Of a DNA stretch of 64,000 nucleotides, positions 57,801 to 64,000 are shown in pieces; position 1 is the stretch's first letter, and each line of letters opens with the position of its first letter. Both the position numbers and the translations under genes were made by a program. The stretch comes from Cheilinus undulatus (Eukaryota; Chordata; Actinopteri; Labriformes; Labridae), in contig NC_054870.1 in assembly GCF_018320785.1 (NCBI RefSeq), positions 3,576,433-3,640,432 on the forward strand, read 5' to 3'. Below the pieces are notes generated by a model. It was given only the letters and a program-made list of their open reading frames with translations, searched no databases and was not told the origin of the DNA.

Positions 57801-60800
57801 GCTCCCTGGGTTATTCAGCAACATGCTTTGACGTTCCAGGGAGCGCATGGCTAGAAACCCCACATGGAGAGATGCATTTATGAAAATGTATTGAAACAAA
57901 TTAAATCACTTCAGCAGCAATTACTCTATAGTTACATGGATCTGAATATGAGGGTGCAAAAAGCTTTAGGCTATAAAGGAGGCAGCTGATGATGAAATGA
58001 AAAAAAAAAGTAAAAACATATTTTTAAATTATGAATGCAAATAAATTTTTACAAACAATATAAATAATATCTAAATATGAAAAGCAGTGCTTAACAAATG
58101 TATTAAACGACCACCCATGCAAGGCTGATGCCATAGCTGCCCTAAATTAACAGCACTGATAATAGCCAAAATCGTTTTTAATGTTTCTGTAATGGTTTAT
58201 TCATCAGTGTGTACACGCTCTTTATTCTTTTTTTAAACATCTTTTTATTGGGGTTTTGTGTTTTCAAAACAATACAGAAAATGATATACAAATGTATAAT
58301 TATAACATTCTGTCATTCTGGAAAACAAAACAATAACCATAAAGAAAAATTCATTCATTTATTCATTCATTAAAATAAAATAGAATAAAATGAAATTGAG
58401 TGTCATTGTACATCATTTCTTTCAGTCATTCTCTCCTTCTTGGGTTTGTCTTGTTAAAATAATCAATAAAAGGTTGCCATATAGAGTAAATATATGTTCC
58501 TTCTCGTTTAAGGAGTATTTTATTTTTTCTAACTGTAAGTATTGAATACTTGACTTCCAACTCGCTACTGTCTAATTTCCAGTCAGGTTTCAGAAAAAAA
58601 CACAGTACGACTACTGCTGCCTTGAAAGTTGTGAATGACATTCTTGAAGCCTTGGACAAAAAACAGTGCTGTTCGTCTCTTTTTATTGACTTCTCCAAGG
58701 CCTTTGACACTCATGTTCTTTACATCCTCAAGAGGAGCTCAAAGAATATTGCCTCGGAAAATTGTTACAAAGGACAGTCAAGAAACTGAGTTGGTTTCTT
58801 CCTTTAAATATTTAGGGTTTTTGCTTGATGAAAACTTCTAAGGAGCACACTCAGTATGTTGCTAAAAAGCTGAAGGTTTTACTTGGTTTTTATTATAGAA
58901 ACAAGTCCTGTTTCTCTTTTATGGTCAAAAAGAGACTATTTTGAGTCTACCTTTTTACCTATTCTTGACTATGGTGATGTATTGTACATGAATGCTTCTG
59001 CTCAGAGTCTGCAGATGTTGGATAGTGTTTATCGTGGAGCTCTGAGATTTATCACTAACTGTGGATTTCTTACTCACCATTGTACCTTATATTCTAAAGT
59101 CAACTGGACTTCTTTAAGCACACGTCGTCTTGGACATTGGTATAGATACAGTCGGCATAGAGAGGAATGCCCACAAAACGTCACATCCGGTTTGTGCCGA
59201 GGGGGAAAACAAACCGCTTTCCACAATGCCGGGCAACTGTTGTATACCCTTTTGCACTAAAAATAATTAAAAAAAATCAAAATCTGAAGTTTTATATTTT
59301 ACCACATCAAAGCACAGAGCCGAGGAGAAGAATGCGGTGGCTTTAAGCGAGCCGGCGGGAGGATGAGTTTGGTCGCCTGTGGGATCCAAACGTGTAAATC
59401 TGTAGTCAGCACTTCATTACAGGTATGACAGCGTTATGTTCACTTTATTTAAACAGTGCTAGATAGTTTCCTAATTAACATGAATGTTCAATTACTAGTT
59501 TTAAGAGAAGTTAACTAACTTCTGCATTATGCAGGCTACCATGCCTCATTACAAAAGGTAACGAGTATACAGCGTAATTACTGGTGATGAAGCGTAACTC
59601 CGGCAAAACCACTTGTAAAAATAGTTATGTGCCTCCAGGGACCGATAGTTTTGAGGCTGTTGTGTAAATTCCTGCGTGATATACCGAGTCATCAATAACC
59701 AACATGCAGCTCCTGGCTGTTGTGCAATAACAACCATTGCGTGGTGCACAAATTCACTAAAACGTACTAATTTCCTTGTCAGACATTGAAATTATGACAG
59801 GTTTAATTTATCAGTAAACATGATTTTGCCTCTTACTGGGTGATTCAACCAGGTAGCAGAAGATGTCAGGGAATGACACATCAGGCCATTGAATAGGATC
59901 ATTCGTCCACTCTTCAATAAGATACGGACAAGAATCAGATCCTATTAGAGTAATTTCTTAATGTATCTGTCTCTGTCAATTGGCTGTAAGGAATCAATGT
60001 GTGACATTTTACCGGTAAGCATATATACATGGAATTTTAAATCCCGGGCTGACAGTGCTGCGGGCGAGGGGGAAAGGATTGTTTTCCCCCTTGAAATGCC
60101 CCGCCCCCATCTATGACGCAACTGTGACGCAACGCCGACTGTGTCTATGTCTTCATTTATAAAGCCATTCTAGCTGACGTCTTATTATCAATGTACCTGT
60201 TCTTTATTATGTACTGTATGAGCTTGAGTGTGTTTGATTTTGAAACTGCATTGCTGCCATTCTTGGCCAGGTCCCCCTTGAAAAAGAGATCTTTGATCTC
60301 AATGTGGCTAGCCTGGTAAAATAAAGTTTAAATAAAAAAATAAAACACAATTCAATAAAACTGCATGGGTTGGGGGTTTTCTCTGTTTCCAATTTAACAA
60401 GATCAGTCGTCTTGCTAACATGTCACATACCGAATCATGTCATTTTGGTTACTTGAGAGCTGTACAGTAGTAGGCTTAACTCCGAACAGTGCTAGCACTG
60501 AATCAGGCGAGATCTGTTTCTGTGAAACATCAGATAGAGTTTGAAATATCTTATTCCAATAATTAATAATTCGTGGGCAACCCCAGAAAATATGTGCCAG
60601 AGAAGCTGGACCTTGTCCACACCTGTCATGTACACGCTCTTTAACCAAAATACCTTTAATGCTAAAATATGATTATTATTGTTATCCACTAATTTATTAA
60701 TTTACTGTTTTACCAAAAAAAAAAAAACTGAAAAAATAGTAAAGCACATTATCATTTCTTGATTAAGATGCCAAATTATAGTTATTTACTGTCATTCCTG

Positions 60801-62675
60801 AACACAAAAAACAGTTTTAGTGGTTGAATTTTAAGCTTGATTAATTTCTGGATTTTGTTACAGATCCCCTGAAAAAATACACCAGCCACCACTGCCTGAA
60901 CAGAGCTCCAGTTTTGTTTTTACTTCATCTGGAGTTTGGCAGAACTTTCTTGGGACCACAAAGCATTCTTCTCCATAGCACGCCATCTTCTCACACCCAG
61001 GTTTTAATTCCTGCAACCCCCAAAAGCACAGCTTTGCAGGCCACTAGACCACTGACAGGTCGTTTCCACTGAGCAGTCCGGCTCAGTTCGGTGCGGTACA
61101 GCTCGCATTTTTTGGCATTTCCAAAGAGAAAGGGTCCCAAAAAACCGACCCGTACCATCCCACTTTTTGGCACCCTTCTGTAGGGGTGCCAATCTTACCT
61201 AACCGTACCAAAAAGGTGGAGCTACACACACAACAACAGTATCTGGCCACAAATCAAGTTTCCTGATGTTTATCTGGATAATTTCAAGAACACAAAGCAG
61301 AGCCCAAAGGCTCACATCAGCCTGATCCATCCGCAATGGATGAGAAACTAAATTAATGCTTAAGTTTTGTGAACACGAAGCCTTAGAACAGTTCATTCTC
61401 TTCTGTAACTAGTTATTAATCTGCTTCTTACGTTAGATAACCTGTGAAAACATCGCTCTGTGGTTGCTGAACGGGCTCGTAAAACTTCAGGCTGCAGACT
61501 ATTTTAAAGCGAGATCAGCGCACCCCAGACTTCTGACTTAATCTAGCTTGATTTTAACACCAGCTGAACTTTACTTTATTTTTAATGCGGCTAATTCTCA
61601 CAGTACAGCTCTAAACTTTCATATTTTGTCATATAAACTGCTCTAGACTAGATATATTCACATATTAAGGTAGTGTTACGACTTAAACCGTCTCTGTACA
61701 CGTATTCCATCAGCTGAGGATCTTTACTGACAGCGGTTAACATCATTAAAATGTAGTTATTTTTTTAAAAAGCACTTTCAGCTGAAATAAAGCTGTTTAC
61801 TGCTTATTCCTGACTGCTTTCTGTCACTCATCCTTTCTATAACTCTGCAGCTGGAACAGCTGACTCGCGTTGTCTGTGACTTAACATGCATGCTTTTACA
61901 GCCCCGCCCACCAAGTGAGAGCACGGGTGTCTGTGGAAACGCAAACTATTTTGGGGTTTAGCGTACCAAACCATACCAAACCGAACGGAATCAAACCGGA
62001 CCCCCTGATGGAAACACGGCTTATGCTACTGTTTCAACGGTCTTTTATGCCTCCAAAGCCCAGGAGGATTCTTTCAACCTTACATCATCTTCATCATCAT
62101 CATAGTCTTTTTAAATCAAATTCAGTCATGTGTCCATTTCAAAGGGTCGACACTAACTCTGGCTTTTGGACGGTGCCAGCATTGATAGGATGAAGAACAA
62201 AGTGCTTCACAAGCACTAAGCAGCTAATTATAGAAGAGTTTAGCAGTTATATTTTAACAGGAGAAAACTTCCAGATATTATAGTGCTGTTCTGTCCAGCC
62301 TGTTGGAAACTCAGACAGTTAAAATATTTAAAGTCAAGCAGCACAGCACCAAAAAGGCTGAGTTAGAATCAGCTTATCTGCTTGAGGACATTCCTGATGT
62401 GTCAAAAGAGATTACTTTTAACAGGATCCCCTCTGTGTACAATTTATGTACAAATAATGTAACAGTGTATAATCTGATGTCTGAATAAGTTCATATCTCA
62501 AACATTGCTACCACAAATACAAACATGTGTATACACCAGTGTATGTGTGCATGTGCCATTGCTGCTGTAGGTGGATGTTACCTTGTACGGCGAAGGTTCA
62601 ATTCTCTCCCCAAAAAGCACCTGGCCAAGGTTTTCTGATGGACGTTTCTCTGTTTCCTCTGAGCAGAAGTCAAAC
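36822..62675 (-). CDS. tm9sf2: TM9SF2, transmembrane 9 superfamily member 2 (exons 3 to last)
   Basis: Exons in coding order: 62675-62582, 57418-57291, 54041-53912, 51695-51571, 49866-49755, 49578-49499, 46838-46730, 46476-46344, 45976-45857, 42311-42254, 42172-42013, 41796-41645, 39433-39322, 37177-37006, 36889-36822. All have GT-AG borders and compatible phases, with no stops, giving about 583 residues. Human TM9SF2 has 663, so roughly 80 N-terminal residues (signal peptide and first luminal part) lie off the right edge. Diagnostic stretches are [20 protein letters not shown] and [17 protein letters not shown] in the luminal domain, then [59 protein letters not shown] and [17 protein letters not shown] among the membrane helices. 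It ends KIYSVVKVD, and the terminal KVD matches the KxD COPI-binding Golgi-retention signal of the family. Human TM9SF2 acts in the endosome/Golgi and is needed for normal glycosphingolipid and heparan sulfate synthesis. The gene looks functional. Confidence 0.97.
37276..37770 (+). mobile_element. non-autonomous DNA element rich in GACTAAAA motifs, copy B
   Basis: Inverted-orientation relative of 2684-3186, in a tm9sf2 intron. Ends CACTGTTAATTTTGTTGACT and AGTCAAAGTTAACACTGG form an imperfect inverted pair. Confidence 0.65.
37873..38413 (-). mobile_element. deleted Tc1-like transposon with transposase C-terminus
   Basis: Ends CACTGCCTGGCCAAAAA and TTTTTGGCCAGGCAATG, with TA on both sides. 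The minus strand (38285-37926) encodes the last 119 residues of a Tc1-type transposase. They include [10 protein letters not shown] (second catalytic Asp) and [19 protein letters not shown] (catalytic Glu), a spacing close to the family's 34-35 residues. The N-terminal DNA-binding half is deleted. It lies in a tm9sf2 intron. Confidence 0.88.
38445..38815 (+). mobile_element. common fish dispersed repeat ending in GGATGGATGG
   Basis: Contains CACAGCAAGAAGGTCC, GTGGAGTTTGCATGTTCTC, CTCCGGCTTCCTCCCACCAC and GATAAGCGGTATAGAAAATGG, the hallmark phrases of an abundant fish retroposon whose 3' end is a GGATGG repeat. No coding frame. It abuts the Tc1 remnant at 37873-38413. Confidence 0.7.
38820..39320. 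other. tm9sf2 intron, nothing recognised
   Basis: AT-rich intronic sequence between the dispersed repeat and the exon at 39322-39433. No repeat ends or frames. Confidence 0.5.
39434..40780. other. tm9sf2 intron, nothing recognised
   Basis: Low-complexity-poor intronic sequence without a supported gene or transposon end. Confidence 0.45.
40790..41332 (-). mobile_element. tRNA-derived SINE, copy 1
   Basis: On the minus strand it begins GACTGTGGCTCGGTAGGTAG, which fits an A box. It continues through GTGGATTCAATACCTAG (B-box-like) and TGTCCTTAGGCAAGACACT, and ends in the AGCGCTTTGAGTAGACAGATG / GACTAGAAAAGCACTCTACA block. The 40975-41200 segment is not shared with the copy at 52331 and is probably a later insertion. 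Confidence 0.75.
42832..44232 (+). mobile_element. hAT-type element with BED-finger exon remnant
   Basis: The left end is CAGAGGTGGGGAGTAACGC and the right end lies in the ACTTTTACTTGAGTACTG block. Flanking 8-mers GTCATGTG (42824-42831) and GTCATTTG (44233-44240) match at seven of eight positions. Restoring one target copy rejoins the arm of the foldback element around it. The interior contains an ATG-started exon (see 43152-43335). The remaining transposase is gone. Confidence 0.75.
43152..43335 (+). pseudogene. first exon of a hAT transposase with BED zinc finger
   Basis: ATG at 43152 starts [18 protein letters not shown]. After a one-base frame change the sequence continues as [19 protein letters not shown] and [10 protein letters not shown]. 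The CxxC pair followed by STSNLRKH is the BED-type zinc finger core. The exon ends at a GTAAGA donor. In the present sequence the first frame stops at TAA shortly after, so it is broken. Confidence 0.6.
44595..44625. repeat. TCTG microsatellite
   Basis: Six GTCT tetramers followed by CCATCCATTCATC, inside the right arm of the foldback element. Confidence 0.9.
44950..45850. other. tm9sf2 intron, nothing recognised
   Basis: Sequence with short frames only. An AACTCT hexamer run occurs at 45703-45726. Confidence 0.45.
46190..46215. repeat. short AT microsatellite
   Basis: TAATATATATATATACTG in the intron between the exons at 45857-45976 and 46344-46476. Confidence 0.8.
47641..48260 (+). mobile_element. 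dispersed repeat starting CTCCGCCAAGGAGGTTATG
   Basis: Begins CTCCGCCAAGGAGGTTATG, then a TTTGTTTGTTCG run and ATGGACGGATTTTGATGAAA. The block TTTGGGAGTGATCCGGATCA near 48149 repeats an earlier one near 47795, so the element contains an internal duplication. A short complementary piece of the same repeat (CACATAAACTCCTTGGCAGAGG) is inside the hAT element at 63603. Type unknown. Confidence 0.6.
48329..48480. mobile_element. hAT-type terminal fragment (TTCTCAACCAGTGGGTTGG)
   Basis: GCATTGATTCTCAACCAGTGG followed by GTGGGTCGCAAAGCC matches the terminal region of the family at 13944-14382. No partner end was found. Confidence 0.55.
48572..49081. mobile_element. hAT-type element of the TAGGGCTG family, copy 1
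   Basis: Starts TAGGGCTGAACGATTTG and ends TAACTGCCCAGCCCTA. The interior has repeated AATTGCGATTT/GCGATTTAA words. Flanking 8-mers GTCGTGTT and GACATGAT match at five of eight positions. Related copies with clearer duplications are at 52894-53719 and 63603-63981. Confidence 0.75.
50249..50898 (-). mobile_element. hAT element with GGCCCGGGCCCG ends and transposase C-terminus
   Basis: The left end (CTAGTGCCCTGCACGGGCC) and right end (GGGCTCCAATGCAGGGCTCT) are inverted copies with CG-rich subterminal repeats (CCGGCCCGGGCCCG; GCCCGAGCCCGGCCCG). Flanking 8-mers AGTCCAAA and AGTTCAAA match at seven of eight positions. The interior encodes the transposase C-terminus on the minus strand (see 50578-50709). 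Internally deleted. Confidence 0.85.
50578..50709 (-). pseudogene. hAT transposase C-terminal dimerisation segment
   Basis: The minus-strand frame ending at TAA (50578-50580) contains [20 protein letters not shown] and [16 protein letters not shown]. This is the conserved hAT C-terminal dimerisation region, in which a Ser-rich SSSE..FS.AG motif is followed by an L.P..V..L.FL helix. It is an internal remnant of the element at 50249-50898. Confidence 0.8.
50910..51560. other. tm9sf2 intron, nothing recognised
   Basis: AT-rich. The 83-codon frame reaching 51093 begins inside the hAT end and has no family motif. Confidence 0.45.
51788..52570 (+). mobile_element. tRNA-derived SINE, copy 2, split by a hAT element
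   Basis: Head GGTGACTATGGCTCAG at 51792-51807, resumed at 52331 with TAGGTAGAGTTGGTCGTCTC, then GTGGGTTCAATCCCCAGC, a good B box. The body ends in AAATCGCTTTGAGTAGTCAG and AGAAAAGCGCTATACAAGC. The break is the element at 51808-52322 and its target duplication. The 141-codon frame across it is not a gene. Confidence 0.85.
51808..52322. mobile_element. hAT-type element (GGCGATATATCG family) inside a SINE
   Basis: Ends TAGGGGTGGGAGAAAAAATC and TGTGATCCCAACCCCTG, with perfect 8-bp duplications TGGCTCAG at 51800-51807 and 52323-52330. The interior has ATCGATA/GCGATATATCG words. Non-coding. Confidence 0.92.
52790..53815 (-). mobile_element. tRNA-derived SINE, copy 3, split by a hAT element
   Basis: The left piece 52800-52893 (CACTGATGGCAGAGGTCGCT) and right piece 53728-53815 (GTGTCTTTCCTAAAAACTTG ... 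CCTACTGAGCCACAGTGG) are the tail and head of one SINE in reverse orientation. They are separated by the hAT element 52894-53719. Confidence 0.82.
52894..53719. mobile_element. hAT-type element of the TAGGGCTG family, copy 2, inside a SINE
   Basis: Ends CAAGGCTGGGCAATTAA and AATCATTCAGCCCTA, with perfect 8-bp duplications ATTTACAC at 52886-52893 and 53720-53727. The interior has the same AAATTGCAATTT-type words as 48572-49081. Within it, 53230-53500 carries an unrelated segment (CCCAGGGAGCATCTTTGGAG) whose complement recurs near 57795-57810. Confidence 0.92.
54575..55780. mobile_element. palindromic Tc1-type element hosting a second transposon
   Basis: Ends CAGGTACGTATCAAAAAATT and AATTTTTTGAGATGCACCTG, with TA on each side. 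The two halves are long inverted copies: the words ATATCATGAAAAAGTTC, CCCATATATTATATAGACTTG and ATTAGAATATTACATAAGA all recur inverted in the right half. The family is a common fish Tc1-type element. The right half is split by the element at 55074-55631. It lies in a tm9sf2 intron. Confidence 0.88.
55074..55631. mobile_element. MULE-like TIR element inside the Tc1 palindrome
   Basis: Ends TAACCTGACATGCCAGATGG and CCATCTGCTTTGCAAGGTTA are imperfect inverted copies. Both sides carry the 9-bp ATAATCATC (55065-55073 and 55632-55640). A 9-bp duplication suits Mutator-like transposons. Non-coding. Relatives are at 33600-34100 and 34903-34985. Confidence 0.8.
55790..57285. other. tm9sf2 intron, nothing recognised
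   Basis: Contains only short frames without motifs (55796-56062; 56936-57145; 57027-57212). The minus frames 57402-57142 and 57469-57248 overlap the real exon 57291-57418 and only one of them is in its frame. Confidence 0.5.
59143..60145 (+). mobile_element. TIR element carrying a THAP-like exon
   Basis: Starts TAGATACAGTCGGC and ends GCCGACTGTGTC, inverted copies. Removing it together with one flanking TA restores the LINE frame (GHWY then VFIYKAI), so a TA target duplication is likely. It carries a THAP-like exon at 59226-59422 and no other recognisable protein. TA duplications together with THAP domains occur in only a few eukaryotic transposon groups, and I do not assign one. Confidence 0.75.
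59226..59422 (+). pseudogene. THAP zinc-finger exon, broken
   Basis: The ATG at 59226 starts [14 protein letters not shown] and then meets TAA. In other frames the sequence continues as [18 protein letters not shown] and then ICSQHFIT, directly before a GTATGA donor. The order Cys..Cys, aromatic-P, basic-W and CSxHF is the C2CH pattern of THAP DNA-binding domains. At least one frameshift and one stop break it. Such domains form the N-terminus of several transposases. Confidence 0.65.
60853..61055. other. tm9sf2 intron, nothing recognised
   Basis: Non-coding sequence between the truncated Tc1 copy and the next TIR element. Confidence 0.4.
61056..62022. mobile_element. TIR element with GTTTCCACTGA ends
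   Basis: The left end GGTCGTTTCCACTGAGCAGT and right end CCTGATGGAAACACGGCTTA are inverted relatives. The subterminal words CGGTACAGCTCG and ACCGTACC on the left mirror GTACCAAACCATACC on the right. The interior (61400-61900) has no transposase frame. Type unassigned. Confidence 0.6.
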
Positions 62676-63602
62676 CTGCACAAAAATGAAGTGTATATCA
62701 ATGACACAACACAATTCTTTGCTTTATTTCCACCTACTGTAAACTGGATTTAAATATCCAGATGTTACAGAAAAGGGTTCCTGTCAGGGATTGTTCAATT
62801 AAAACCCATTTTTACATCTTAGGATAAATAATCTCATATTATAATGATCCTGATCCAGACTGTCCTTTTCATTGAAGCCCAAGTTAAACAATTGTGATAA
62901 AGATGTCTCTTATTGCCATATTAAAAATAAATACAAAAATAAAAGTGTTTTTGTGTTTATCTAGTACTTACTCCTACAACTTAAACCAAGTGGATTTTTA
63001 TTAACAGAAAACGAGACGTCAGCACTCATAAATGTCATTGTAGTTAGTTTTATTTAGGCAAGACACAACGAATGCATTTGAATCATGGTCTTCTTCAGCG
63101 TTGTGAACACTGAGCAGAAGAACACCTTAAATAAAGGAAGCATGCCAAACATCACAGGTACAACCTTCACAGTAAGACTTTTACGGCTCTCTGGTAGAGG
63201 CACCACTGCTCAGTAATACCTTCTACAAAGACCTATATATGTTTCAATATAAATATGTGTAATTACAATTAATCGCAACAATATACAACAAATAAAAAAC
63301 ATTAATCCAAGTTATCCAAGTACTAAAAGGACCCCGGGCACAACTCTCCAGCTGAAGATAAACTTTTAAAATGCAACATTGCCTATTTAAAATAAATCAA
63401 AAGCATTTAAAGCATTGAAAACAATGAAAAAGATAAATACTCCAAGAAGAGAGCATCAGTTATCCAAGACCATTTATAGACCATTTTAAAAAAGATGTAC
63501 AAATAACTGAGTACAGAATGATTTCCACGGATGGAAACACGTTTTTGTTGTTGTAACTGATTAATACTAATCAGAGGTGGAGACAGTACCAGACTATTAT
63601 AC
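62676..63602. other. tm9sf2 intron 5' of the first visible exon, nothing recognised
   Basis: No sequence resembling the first two tm9sf2 exons was found from 62676 to the right edge. The rest is AT-rich and non-coding. Confidence 0.5.
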
Positions 63603-63911
63603 TAGGGCTGGGCATTTAATTTCAAATTAGATTACAAAACAATACGGCCTGCTGCAATTTTCAAATCGCAGACGAACAAACTAACAAACCCACCCAATCA
63701 CATAAACTCCTTGGCAGAGGTAATTATCATTCCTTTGAATACAACAGTTCATATCCAATTTGCAAAATGAGTCAAAATCCTCACAAAAAGATATTTTTTC
63801 AAAATTGTTCAGCCCCAGTTCAATCTAATATTGTGTTGGTCATTTTTGTTGGGAAATAAATGAGATGAGGAACTTAAGAAATAATCACATATTACACCGC
63901 GATTGCGATAT

Positions 63912-63947
<36 letters not shown>

Positions 63948-63981
63948 CAATTATATTATTTTACCAAATCATTTAGCCCTA
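63603..63981. mobile_element. hAT-type element of the TAGGGCTG family, copy 3
   Basis: Starts TAGGGCTGGGCATTTAATTT and ends CCAAATCATTTAGCCCTA. Flanking 8-mers TATTATAC (63595-63602) and TATTGTAC (63982-63989) match at seven of eight positions. The interior contains an A run of about 27 bases (from about 63919) and a short piece of the repeat at 47641. Confidence 0.85.
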
Positions 63982-64000
63982 TATTGTACTCAAGTAACAG

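Larger units (their letters stand above)
58548..60348 (+). mobile_element. CR1/L2-type LINE fragment inserted in the L1
   Basis: Plus-strand reverse transcriptase remnants: [20 protein letters not shown] and [11 protein letters not shown] near 58560-58710. After an internal deletion it continues with [29 protein letters not shown] and [11 protein letters not shown] up to 59142. After the inserted TIR element (59143-60145) it resumes as VFIYKAI at 60148. The tail ends TAAAGTTTAAATAAAAAAAT near 60345. Several frame breaks. Confidence 0.82.
58225..60628 (-). mobile_element. L1-like LINE 3' fragment inserted in the Tc1 element
   Basis: Flanked by a perfect 15-bp duplication TGTACACGCTCTTTA (58210-58224 and 60629-60643). 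The minus strand encodes the end of ORF2: [33 protein letters not shown] and [20 protein letters not shown] near 60400, then after an interruption [15 protein letters not shown] near 58520. The interruption (about 58545-60350) is another LINE. It is 5'-truncated and dead. Confidence 0.88.
58086..60852 (+). mobile_element. Tc1/mariner-like element, second copy, split by an L1
   Basis: The left end CAGTGCTTAACAAATGTATT at 58086 and the 120 bases after it match 7336-7490. The match resumes at 60644 (TAATGCTAAAATATGATTAT, compare 7510-7530) and runs to about 60852, where the copy is truncated. The gap is filled by the L1 at 58225-60628 and its target duplication. Confidence 0.88.

Overview
The window is vertebrate nuclear DNA and almost certainly comes from a ray-finned (teleost) fish. 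It has short GT-AG exons in long introns and dense teleost-style repeats: hAT and Tc1/mariner elements, tRNA-derived SINEs, L1-like LINEs and minisatellites. The recognisable protein remnants are vertebrate families. One 100-base run of N (11401-11500) is an assembly gap. I cannot name a species.

Three gene loci stand out. (1) On the minus strand, 6383 to about 7205 is a broken chemokine receptor gene closest to CCR6. It starts only at transmembrane helix 3, has a TGG-to-TGA stop at the conserved Trp of helix 4, and has a one-base frameshift before helix 6. (2) On the plus strand, 12014-21035 holds eleven consecutive in-frame exons of a vertebrate nuclear poly(A) polymerase: the end of the central domain, the RNA-binding domain, a Ser/Thr-rich tail with basic nuclear-localisation-type clusters, and the stop. 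The catalytic N-terminal exons are not visible upstream. The protein differs clearly from both PAPOLA and PAPOLG. (3) On the minus strand, 36822-62675 holds fifteen in-frame exons of tm9sf2, a nine-pass endosomal/Golgi membrane protein, from about residue 80 of the human protein to the C-terminal KVD signal. The first exons lie beyond the right edge.

Layout: 1-6.2 kb is repeats, including three long hAT-type elements and a roughly 0.8 kb minisatellite with a two-unit higher-order structure. 6.4-7.2 kb is the receptor pseudogene. 7.3-9.85 kb is a Tc1/mariner pile-up. 12.0-21.5 kb is the poly(A) polymerase gene, whose introns carry hAT copies and a 1.3 kb foldback element. 21.6-22.7 kb is a 20-bp satellite. 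22.9-36 kb is an island of transposons between genes: an L1, a palindromic satellite-armed element with a small ORF, a SINE, LINE fragments and MITEs. 36.4-62.7 kb is tm9sf2, with introns packed with nested transposons.

The most unusual content is the nesting. At 58.1-60.85 kb a Tc1-like element contains an L1 with a perfect 15-bp target duplication, which contains another LINE, which contains a TIR element carrying a THAP-like exon. Other points of interest are the 25.3-26.2 kb palindrome of about 26 repeats of a 20-bp TTAATTAA unit around a 56-codon ORF, a perfect 16-bp hairpin just after the poly(A) polymerase stop codon, and an intact read-through frame from a poly(A) polymerase exon into a hAT element. 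Nothing here proves a new biological system. The genes are independent loci and do not form a pathway.
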